Assembly: GCF_029931775.1 (NCBI RefSeq)
Contig: NC_079321.1
Span: 69,079,524 to 69,143,523, forward strand
Reading direction: 5' to 3'
Source: Euleptes europaea
Taxonomy: Eukaryota > Chordata > Lepidosauria > Squamata > Sphaerodactylidae
DNA: 64,000 bases
Position 1 is the first letter of the stretch; each line of letters begins with the position of its first letter. The translations under genes and the position numbers were made by a program. Shown piece by piece: positions 44,701-56,700 of the stretch. The notes beneath the pieces were generated by a model that was not told the origin of the DNA, did not search any database, and was given only the letters and a program-made list of their open reading frames with translations.

Positions 44701-47700
44701 AGCATAAAAATCTGCTAAGTATAGAAAGAATAAATAGACCGTGTCCTGAACTTCAGGTTAGAATTGGTGTCACAGTGATCTGGCGTCCCAACCTCCATGT
44801 GTTGAAAATATGTCTGAAGGCTTACGTGGTCTTGGTATGGCCAAATCAACAGATGGTTCCTGCACCTCAAAAGGATGAGACCTGCCCAAAGCTGGCTGCG
44901 GCATCCAGCTCTGGTCTCGCCTCTGCCACCACAGCACAGCTAGGAGGTTGGCCACCCCTTCCCCAGGGAGCTACAGAGGCTGGCAAGAGCCTGCTGTTAC
45001 GGTAGGCTGGAAAGGCCGCCAGGGTACAGTGAGCCCCGGCTACAGCCAGGCTGGGCTCAGAAGCAAAGCCACGCATCTCCATGGCCAGTGACATGGCCAC
45101 AGGGTCCCACCGGTGCACCAGGTATGGGGTTGGAGAGCAGGGAATGCAAAAGAAATGCTACTTAAGCTCAGAGGCTGAAGAGGATGTTCCTGAGCTGGCT
45201 GTCTTTCCGAGAATAATAGCCAGAAAGAGAGCGGATGAGAGAAGGGCAGAGTCTGGAGGTTGTGTGCCTCCCACATGACCACTGTCCTGAAAAAATAATT
45301 GGTGCCTCCATTTGATGAAATGTAATGTGGTAACCATAACAGGACATTGAAGTAGATCAGATTTAAAAAAAAAATGTTCCCCTAAGAAAGAATCTATCTG
45401 TGCAGAACACATTGGAAATTTAGAATTGAGTCTATCAGGCAATCTTTCTTGTATCCATTGGCTTTTTCTCTTTGCAAAATGTGGTAAATCGTTGTAACAT
45501 TGTACACACAGCTGTGTCAGTCTCCGGACATATCCAGGCCATATGCAGTATTTTTCCTCGGCTAGGTATTGTGTATTTCCCACCACTTGTGCTCCATTTC
45601 TCTACAACTCGAAGCTTGTTCTCATTAGTGTACTAGAAATTTCAGGAAGCAGAGGAGAATTTCTCCAGCAAGAGAAGTTGGGTCCTTCCGCCACTGTGGT
45701 GGTGTCTCAGCTGCAGCAGCTCCGGTTGCTCTTTTGCTTTTAGGGGAACGCAAGCCCTGGCTCGTGATGAAGCCTCATGGGTGCTTCTTCCTACATCAGT
45801 GTCAGCCCTTAGAAAACGGTGTTCCCTGGCATGAGGAGGGGCCGCCGTGTGGGCTGTTTCTCCTTGGTCCCAGGCTTCTCATGTTCCCATCTCATGTGAG
45901 AAGGAAGGCACTTCTGAGGCTCCCCTACGGCCAAGATACTGTAAGGACCCAGTTTAGGGAGTAGTGTGCCAAAAGAGGAGGGTGATTTTAAAGTAATGGC
46001 TTCTCTCATGGTTAAATAGCTGGCAGAAAAGTTGGTAAGACACAATGCTGAAGATTTGGCGTGGAAAAAAAAAGACTCCAGTAGTGAAACAAAAGGGGAG
46101 GGAAGAAGAAAAGTGCTCAGACAATAACAGGCAGGTTTGCACTTCTTTGCTAGGTTGCGACATGTCACAAGAGTAAGCTTAACCTGGAGGTGAAATGCTA
46201 ATTATGAGCAATGGTTGCCGTATCATTAAATGTACTATGTTCTGCCTCGGTGTCATATGTATGATTTTTTGTTCTGCTCTGGCATGAGTTCTGCCACCCC
46301 CCATAGTCAAGCAGTACAATTCCAAACCAAATGCTTGATTGCATCAGGCAAACTATTCCCTCTTTTATCAAATCCTTTGCTTGTTAATCTGCTCAAAAAT
46401 CTGATCAATGTATTTATACTCTAATGGCTGCAGGGAGCAGAGGTGATGGCTTCATAATTGACATATGGGATAGCCAATCTCTGCTGTTCACAGCTCCTGT
46501 GGCTGCGAAGGACAGGTTTCATCTGTGTGCGATCCAGGGATATGTCTGCCAGCTGCTACAATTATGTATACCTAGGAACATTCTATTGGTGGCAAATTGC
46601 ATGCAAAAGTGCAAGTCCGGATCCACTTGTTTCACCAAAACTTCCACACCGTGCATCCTGGGGAGTATCCTGGGGGAGCAATTTCATGAAGAATATGCCA
46701 CGCGATTTAGTAAATCCACATATATAGCCTCAGCATCCTGATGACAGTTCCTACAGATTTGGTGGTTTGAAAAGTGACATCTGTGATAATCCTCCACCCC
46801 CAAGATTTCACTGTCACTTACTCAACTGTAGCAGACATCACTTTTCTGATGTTGGCTTGTTGAATAACATTATTGCATCTGGATTACTTCCACATTCTAT
46901 TTATTAATTAATTTATTTTATACCCCGCCCTTTCCCAACCAAGTTGACTAAGGGCAGCTTCCAACAAATATACACATACAAAGTACAATATATAATATAA
47001 GGTAAAACATAGAATAAAACTACAATCACTAAGACAAGTTAAAAGATGGCACTCTAATTTCAAACCTGCTATATATAATACTAATTATTCCTAATGGTGA
47101 GTTGGTTTATAACCATAGGCAGATGACCAGAAATGACCCAAAATGCAAGGAGTTAAGACAAGAAATCAAGGGGAAAGGGGGCCAATGAGAGAGAACAAAA
47201 GAACGAAAAAGAAGGAAAGGGGAGGGAAGGAAGGGAAGGGGGGAAAGGAGGGAAGGGAGGGCAGCTGATCTGCAGACCTTTGCTGCCTCAACCATTTGTC
47301 TGGCAGAACATCTCTGTCTTATAGGCCCTGTGGTACTGAGCCAAGTCCCTCAGGGCCTGGGTGTCATTAGACCGAGAATCCCACCAGGCTGGGGCCAATG
47401 CCAAAAAGGCCCTGGTCCTGGTAGAGGACAGCTGGATACTTCTAGAGCCGGGGACCAAGTGATCATAATGAGTTATGATATAAGTCTTTATATCTTTGAA
47501 ACTGTGGGGGCTCAACCTGTAGTTTGGATGGGAACAGGATAATGCCTACTACCTGCTGCCTGATTATGCCAGTATCTGGGTATTCAGTGATCACTCTGAA
47601 CAGAACCCTAAATTGGAATTGCAGTGTTGCTGTAAGTCGGTTCATCTGCATGACTAATGCATACAAAAAAACACCTCTCCAAATACAAGGTCTAACGAAG

Positions 47701-50700
47701 GAGAATCTAAAAGTGAAATTATTTTTAAACCCTCTAAACAACTTTCCCCAAGCTCATCCAAGTTTTGTTTGTTGGGGTCATTTCTGTGCCAAGTTTTGGT
47801 GTAAAGATGACTTAGGAATGGGGGTACATCCATTCAGCTGTTCTGTGTGTGACAGACCAATATTCTCCTTAAATATTCTAATTATAAATTTCTACCAGTG
47901 TTTTGCTGGTGTCTAGTTCGTGTAAGGAATCTCAGGCTAAAGCTCCTTTCCCTTCTTGCAAAGAGGCTGCTCTCACAGGCAAACTCGTTGCAGATAAGTG
48001 AAATTTCCCCTGTGCTGGTCATCAGTTCCCTCTTTGCATGCTGTTCCTATGTGGGTTCACAATTTTGGCAAAATGAAAGAACAGAAAATAAGCTTCTAAT
48101 GCCTCACTAAATACAGGAGTTATTAGGAATGACATGGTGAGGTCTAAAATATTTGCTTCTTAATAAACACAAGATGGTTGTGCCCAGTCATTCATGCAAA
48201 ATGTGGAGCATTTCTATCTTTAGCGAGGAGATACTAACATGAGCTGACTTTTTATTATGTCGCCTTTTGTAAAATAAACTTAAAATGGATATAACATACA
48301 TGGGGTGACATGGCGAAACAGTTTTAAATAAATATTTTTTTTCTTGAAATTAAACAAGTGATCCAGTCACCATTTAATTTTTGGGAGGTTTAACCTAAGC
48401 ATGGATGTACTGTGCATCTTTAAAAACAAAGAAAGAAAACCAAAGCAAAATAAAATCTTCATTGGTAGGAGGTAATGTTTTGATATGGCAGTTCCTTTGA
48501 GCTTGATGCTAGCGATCCAATACTGTGCTTTGAAGGCAAATAAATGACTCTAGTCTTAATACATGAATGCAGGCATAGTTCATTTTAGTCATCAGCAGTC
48601 TGACTTGTCTGGGACTCTGTTATTTATAAACAACTAGAATCTGAAATGCTTCACATAAATGTAAACCATTTGCATTCTATACAGTTCCAATATGTTATTC
48701 AGCTAATGTGAAACATGAATAGAACTGAAAGATTATTATTATTCCTACATTTTATGCATACTTTAAGTAATGTGTGTGTGTGTGTGTGTAAAGTGCCATC
48801 AAGTCGCAGCCGACTTATTGCAATCTCTTATGGGGTTTTCAAGACCAGAGACTAGCAGAAGTGCCTTCCTCTGCACAGCAACCCTGGTATTCCTTGGTGG
48901 TCTCAAAATAGTAACCAAGGATGACCCTGCTTAGCTTCTGAGATCTGATGAGATCTGAAAATTGTGTGCCCAACATAAAGAGGAACTGAGGAATAGTCAA
49001 TCACTTGTGAAAAGCTTTTGTTCTATGATTCACTCCCCACCACCACCCATGTATATTTTTTGCATCTTTAAGTAATTTATGTGCACTGGTATACTGTCAT
49101 TGGCAAAGTACAGTGTGAAAGAATAACCTACCAGAGTGGAATAGGCACACCAATACATTTTCGCACTAGACATTGCACATGTGCTTATTCCTGTGCATTG
49201 AGCATGATGCAGCAAAATGTAATTACTCTTATGTCTCAGTGATTTCCATAGATGAGGGCACAGCTAAGCACATGTTTACATCACTCCCATTCAAACGAAT
49301 GAAACTTCAGAATGTTTGATTTTTGCTGGATAATGTCCAGTTTTTGTAGCTATAAAACAGTTATGACCTTAGATTCCTGGTATTAAGTGCCTAAACGCTT
49401 TGGAACACATGGAAATAAAATCCAGCATGGCTTTAACAAAACACACAAATATTTTATGACACTTTTAATAATTTAATAATATGCACACCCCACTTATCCA
49501 GGTGTTATTATTATGTAGACAAATAGTGACATTTATACAATCACCATATCAAAGAGATATAGTGATTCTCACTCTGAGGTGGAGGGCATCTGGAGAGATG
49601 GGTGATTCCCTTCCTGTGGTCAGGGAAGGCAGGATCAGTTTTAACTTCCGTTTCCTGCCCGGAATCGCCCGTCCTCTTCAGTTTTCCTCCTGCCTCGCGC
49701 AGCACCTCTGGTTGCTCCAAGAGCCCTGTTCCTGGCATTCACCATCTTCCTCGCCCTTCTGTTCTGCCCCACCACCTCCATATATCCGAGAGAGGACTGC
49801 ACGCTCCAGCCGGAGCAATTGGGCAGGTTGCAGTCACAAGAGCTTCGTACGTGTTTCAGAACACAGATGGTATTTCAAGGCAGCTGAGTTACATGCTGCA
49901 GTCCAGAGATCCCCTTTACATGTAAGCTTTAATGATCACAACTGAGTGTCTGCATTTTTTCCCCCTGATTTGCATCACTTCCATTGAGATCAACTCTGAT
50001 TTTTCCTGAACCATTTGTTGATCGTATTGAAAGGTTACTTTTTGAAAGTTACTGGCAGCTGTTGTGTATCGATATCTGTTTCCACTGGAAAATCATCCAA
50101 GTTCTTTTCTTTTGTTAAAAAAACAAGGCATGCAGATAAAATGGTTAAAATAAAATAAAATTAGATAAAATAAAATAAAATTAGATTAGATAAAATAAAA
50201 TAAAATTAGATAAAATAAAATTAAAAGCTGACCATGTCTTTGTCTTTCACAGGTTAGTAAAGGATGCCCCATGGGATGAGGTCCCTCTTGCTCACTCTTT
50301 GGTTGGATTTGCCACTGCCTATGATTTTTTGTACAACTACCTTAGCAAGTCTCAGCAGGAGAGATTTCTTGAGGTAATTGCCAATGCCTCAGGATACATG
50401 TATGAAGCATCATATAGGCGCGGATGGGGTTTTCAATACCTACACAATCATCAGCCTACCAACTGTGTGGCGCTGTTGGCAGGAAGCCTGATTTTGATGA
50501 ATCAAGGTATGTGCTCAACAATCAGAAAGTTCAGTGCAAAGCCATAGTTAAAATTGCTCAAGTTGGCTGGTTCAGGAATTGATACCGTTGTTTGATACAT
50601 GTTAATACACACTTAATGCAATCAGGTGGAATAGTGTGTTGGGGCCTGCATGAACTAGGATGCAGCTGTGTTTCATGCCTATTGGTTTAGTTTATTAGAA

Positions 50701-53700
50701 TGAGAAACGCTACTGAATAAGCTAGCTGTTCAGGCCCAACTAGAACGTGAGCCCTGCTGGATCAGACTGATGTTGTGTGTAGTCCAGTATCCTGCTCCCA
50801 ACAGTAGCCAGCTAGAGGTGTTTAGGAAGCCAGCCAGCAGGTCATGAAAGCAACAGCCTTTCCCTATTCTCCAGCAATTGGTACTCTGAGGCCTCTGAAC
50901 CTTATTCCATTTAAAGGTAAAGGTAGTCCCCTGTGCAAGCAGCGGGTCATTCCTGACCCATGGGGTGATGTCACATCCCAACGTTTACTAGGCAGACTGT
51001 GTTTATGGGGTGGTTTGCCCATTGCCTTCCCTAGTCATCTACACTTTGACCCCAGCAAGCTGGGTACTCATTTTACTGACCTTGGAAGCATGGAAGGCTG
51101 AGTCAACCTTGAGCCGGCGACCTGAAACCGACTTCTGTCAGGATCGAACTCAGGTCGTGAGCAGAGCTTGGACTGTAGTACTGCAGCTTACCACTCTGCA
51201 CCACAGGGCTCTTACTTATTCCATTTAGCTATAGCTAATACCCATCCCCAATGAACTGGTTGAGAAAGCCATCTAAATTTCATCTTGCAGCACCAAGTTT
51301 CATAGAATTCAGTTGTCAAGTTCCGCTGGGGTCGGGTCTGAGTCCTTTCTCACTTTGCAGGGTTTCTTTAGTTGGACATGTGTCCCAGAATAGAGCAAGA
51401 AGAGGGGGCTTCTCTTCACCCAGTTTCCGCATTCTGCTCTGTTCTGCCAGTCACCTATTCCCACCTTCCAGGGAATGGATCTAGCTCTTTCTCCCTGGCT
51501 GCTCCTGGACACGCCTTTTAAAAGCTCCCCCAAGGGTGGGCCAACCCTGGGCACAGCCAATCCTTCCTCCCCAATCTAGTCCTGGGACGTGACAGGTCCC
51601 TGGGCCAATGGATCCTTGCCTTGGATTGGTGAGCTCACTGGCCCTTCTCCCTGGACTTGTTTGCAGCTGGTTGGTTTGTTAGGATAAAAAATTTAAAATA
51701 TCTACAGGATAATCATGGCTTAAGACTGACCAAAATGTTACAAAATAGCCAGCATTATAGGATTCTTCTTCAGGCTAAATGCTGTGTTATGTTAAAATAG
51801 CAAAAGGGATGTTTTGGAGCATGGTAGACAATGGCCCATACTGGGCTTTTCTAATTTCAGAAATGTAGAAAAAGTAATTCCAAAATTAAAATAGATTGTT
51901 TTCTTTCACGACTCATAAGGTGGTATGTATGTATCAGATGGAATTGTGCTGAGAGAGACAGAGGGTCCTGTGTTGCAGAATTATTTTAGTTTGAGTAATT
52001 TATTGTGCACAAGAAAATCATAGGGAAGGGTAAGGAGCCACAAGCAGTACTGTGGACCTGTCTCCTGACCATTGAAATCTATTATTCTCAGGTTCTTTCT
52101 GAAGAATTCTTCACATTATTTTCAGGCTGTCTTCATATTCTTAGGGAGTAGAACATTGTGGTTCAGAGAAAAAGATATTCCTAGGGCACAACTGAGCCCT
52201 TATCCCTCTTCCCTTCCAGACTTGGATGGGCATGATCACTTGGCAATAGGCACAATCATAACAATCATGCTAATATAGATTCAGTTAGCCTGCTCCTCAC
52301 CAAGGCTGCTCAGAGCACAAACTTGTTGTGTGTACATGTGGGAGGAAGGATTGGATCTTTGTGTTTTATCTGGAGTTCTCTTAGTGAAAATTGAGATTCA
52401 CAATTCTTTGCTCAATATCCAGGTGTATGTTTACATAGATCTCTCATATATTGTATATCTGTTTGCACCCATGTTTTAAAAGACAAAGTGTAATGGGTCA
52501 TGTAATTATTAAGCATAGTTTTGTGAATGTTATACCTTTTGTTCTGCTTTTTGTTCTGTTCAGGTTATCTTCAGGAAGCATACGTATGGACCAAGCAAGT
52601 CCTGGCAATTATGGAAAAGTCCATAGTTCTGCTGCAAGAAGTGACGGATGGATCCCTCTATGAAGGAGTAGCTTATGGCAGTTATACCACCAGATCTCTT
52701 TTCCAGTACATGTTCCTTGTCCAAAGGCACTTTGACATTAACCACTTGAAACACCCCTGGCTTAAACAACATTTTGCATTTATGTACAGGACAGTACTAC
52801 CAGGTCAGTAATTTTTAGAAAAGACCTTTGGAAGATCCTTATGCTCAAAAGCTCCTCTAGATTAAATGCTCCGTCTTCTCCACCTAGTTTCAGAGGGTAG
52901 ACGTGTTGGTCTGCAACAGAACAGCTAGAATTAAGTCCAATAGCACCTTAAAAGACCAATAAGATTTTCGGGGTATAAGCTTTCAAGAGTCAAAGCTCCC
53001 TTCTTCGGGTTATCTAACAAAGGGAGTTTATATCCTGAAAATCTTGTTGGTCTCTAAGGTGATTGTGGACTCAAATCTAGCTATTCTCCACCTACTATCA
53101 AGTGAAAAGCCTAATGATACCGTGCCAGTCATGATCAGCAATGAGTGCATAGTATAGAAGCATCACATACACTCCTGAATACTGAATGTGTCCCATGGGA
53201 GTAAAGCGACTTCAAGTCACAGTCAACTTATGGCGACCCCGCAGGGTTTTCAAGGTGTGAGAAGGCCTGCCTTGCCAGGCTCCACCTCCAGCACCAGAGT
53301 AGCGCTGGAAGGTTGGCGCTGTGGGGCCTCCTCGGCCTCAGACCACTCCGAGGGGGACTCAGAGCTTGTCTCGCCCTCGGAGGAAGCCAGGGTCTCTGCC
53401 AATCACACACTAGGCACTCCACCTCTGACTCTCTCCTCCTTGGCCTCAGCCCGCACAGTACAACTATCTGTTTGTTTATTTACTATATTTATATGCCTAC
53501 TTTCTGCCCAGTCAGCAGGCACGGAGCTGTGGGGAGGAGTGCCAGGGGCAGGGGGGAGGAAAGGAAGGGGTGTGCTGCATGCGCACACTGGAGCCAGGTG
53601 CTGGGGGCTTCAGGGGAGGATGATGCCATGTGCTCGCCCGACTTCTGGCCTTGTGTGCAGCTGCTGTGGGCGCAACGCAGGTGACAAGGAAGGAAGGGCG

Positions 53701-56700
53701 GCTACATGCCGGGCAGCAGTGTGTTCATCAGCCGGCCGCAGGCGGGCAACTACGCCCATGCCATGGTGTGGCAGCGTTGATGCTCCTCTTCTCCATACAC
53801 ACACTAGCACCGCCCCTCCTTGGGCCCAGTGCACTTGTCTCCCCCCGCCCCCCCCCAAGGTCCAGCGTAACTGTGGGGCTTTAGATTTATGTTTCTCAGA
53901 CAGCATAATCTGTACCCCCTATACCAAATGGCAGCCTTCTTTAGAAGGTTAGAGTCACTTCAGAATCAGTTTGAAGCGTAGTGTGAATGTCATTGTTCAA
54001 AGATTTTTTTTGGGGGGGGGGTTTCCTAAAGCAGCTCTTTGTATGTCAGCCAGAATTAATAGCATTATAAAATGGGAAATCCTGTGAAGCAGATGTGTGA
54101 TGTGTTTCTTCTGGTGACCACATGTCAAAGGATTACTGAGATAGGGAAGTATTTTTCTTCGTGTATGAGGTCAAAAGAAGGGAAACTAAATTATATTGGT
54201 TAAATCAGGATTTGTAGGCTCTGCACTCTCTCTGGCAATTAGCTGAGTACGTGGAAAACCCAATGACTCAATAAGTCAACAGAGACCAAACTGTAGAAAC
54301 TTGGGGTGTTTAAATCACCTTAAGCCTCTCTTGCTGTGGCAGATTATGTTAACATCTTATTATTGTTCACACCAAAGAGAAAGTGGAGAGGAAGCATTTG
54401 TAATAAGGCGAACGATTCTGTCCAGGTTTTGTAATGCAAATCTAGGTTTTGCATTTGTGTTACAGTCTGATTGAACCAGGGCCCACGTTAGCTCTCATAT
54501 GTTTAAACAGCCTTAAAGTGTTATCTCAACAAAAAGGAAAAGGGAATTAAGAGTGCAGATTAGGCTTTCCTACTACAATCATTAGTTGGATTTTGCTTGA
54601 ACTGTAGTGCATTGAACTGAACAACTGTTCTTCATTGAAATCCTGAAATATTCTTTGTTTGAAGTTCAGGAAGAGAAGATTGTCTTAAACTCTCATACTG
54701 AGTGTCTACCATAGAGTGAGTAAGTAAGTAGAGCAAAATATGACATTATCCAAGAGTACAACTAGAGTTTTGAAATTGTTTTTGGTCCTTAGAATTGCTT
54801 TTGACTGTAATGGGACAACTCTCTTGCTACTTAAATACACAGTATTGGGTACTTTGGGTTTATGTGTGTGCGTGTTTTACTTTTCCTCATAGGATTCCAA
54901 AGGACTGTTGCTATTGCAGACTCCAACTACAACTGGTTTTATGGACCAGAAAGCCAGCTGGTATTCTTAGACAAATTTGTTATGCGTAATGGAAGTGGAA
55001 ACTGGTTAGCAGATCAGATCAGGAGGAATCGTGTGCTGGAAGGCCCGGGAACGCCATCCAAGGGACAGCGCTGGTGTACACTTCACACTGAATTCCTCTG
55101 GTACGAAACAAGCAAAATGAGGGGACTATACAGAAAGGTTTTGTGGTCACCTGTAATTTTATGTGTAATATTGTAGCACTTTTATTCTGTACCTCTTAAC
55201 GAGAAATCTGGCTCTGGCACAAAAGTATCTTCCCAAACTTTAAAAAACAAGTTACTAGCTTTCATAATCTTTGAGACAAGCTTTAACATATAGATGATGT
55301 TGTTGATATTTACCCCACTTTTCTCCCTGATTAGGACCCAAAGTGCCTTATTAACATACCCGTGGCACAGAGCGGTAAGCTGCAGTACTGCAGTCCAAGC
55401 TCTGCTCACGACCTGAGTTCGATCCCAACAGAAAGTCGGTTTCAGGTCGCCGGCTCAAGGTTGACTCAGCCTTCCATCCTTCCGAGGTCGGTAAAATGAG
55501 TACCCAGCTTGCTGGGGGTAAAGTGTAGACGACTGGGGAAGGCACTGGCAAACCACCCCATAAAACAAAGTCTGCCTAGTAAACATTGGGATATGACATC
55601 GCCCCATAGGTCAGTAATGACTCGGTTCTTGCACAGCGGAGTACCGTTACCTTTTTATCTTTTGAATATAAACAATAAAATAAAAGTTTGATAAAAACAT
55701 TAAAGGCTACAAAGCCACATCCTAGGCATGCTCTATATTCAATGGCCTGGTTCATTCAGGGGCTATGGGCTGCAAGCCCAAGAAGGAGGCCTTTGGTCCT
55801 TACCCTCTGGCCTGCACCAAAAGGCTCACGCCTCTGGCCATGCCCAGGATTTATACCTGCAAAGAGGAGGTAAAGAAATGCTCAGTCTTGGTGTTATGCA
55901 TCTGGTGGCCTTTTTTCCAGATTCCCCTCATTATCTACTGGAAACTGGAAAGCTAGGGATTGTAGGGTCAGACTCTCTGTTCTGCACAGTCCTTTCATCC
56001 ATCTCTGAAACTGTTCCCTCTCTAAAACTGCCTGTGTTACACTTTTGCTTGTCATCATCCAGGTGGTTACACATATTCTAGATTCTGTCAAATGACAGTT
56101 TTCATAGTACAAGTTGTTGCCAGTCTTGCCTTTAGGATTGATATCTCCGTTAGTGTGCTGCACTTAAAGATTGGTTAAAGAATGGAATATTGTTACTTAC
56201 TCATTTTTAACTCTTAAGAATGACTCAGTTCCTGAAAAAAAATAAGCTAGATGGATGATTAATGCCAGCTTTAATGTCCTGATATCAAACCACTCTCTTC
56301 TTTCATTTTGTGAAAGGTATGACGCCCGCCTGGGTTCCGTGCCTCCACCAGACTATGGAATTCCAAAGCTGCATTATTTTGAGGACTGGGGAGTTGTAAC
56401 ATATGGAAGTGCTCTGCCGGCTGAAGTCAACAGACCCTTTCTCTCCTTCAAATCAGGAAAGCTGGGAGGACGTGCAATATTTGATATTGTTCACCAGAAC
56501 AAGTACGAAGAGTGGATCAAAGGCTGGAGGAACTTCAATGCTGGCCATGAGCACCCGGATCAGAACTCTTTTACTTTCGCTCCCAACGGTGTGCCTTTTA
56601 TAACAGAAGCTCTGTATGGACCAAAATATACGTTTTTAAACAATGTGCTGATGTTTGCTCCAGCTGCATCAAAGAGCTGTTTTTACCCATGGGAAGGGCA

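Larger units (their letters stand above)
43900..46911. other. Unannotated part of DSE intron 2
   Basis: No gene recognised. Apart from the microsatellite and LINE tail listed separately, GC-richer segments at about 44880-45130 and 45720-45960 give overlapping frames without domains. Confidence 0.4.

Noticed and set aside
53188-53952. 254-codon plus-strand frame in DSE intron 4
   Set aside because: It starts in a Bov-B-like tail, the composition is biased and several other frames overlap. No domain.
55101-55176. Read-through of DSE exon 5 ([14 protein letters not shown]...)
   Set aside because: It does not match the DSE family. Splicing at 55100 to 56317 restores a perfect match.
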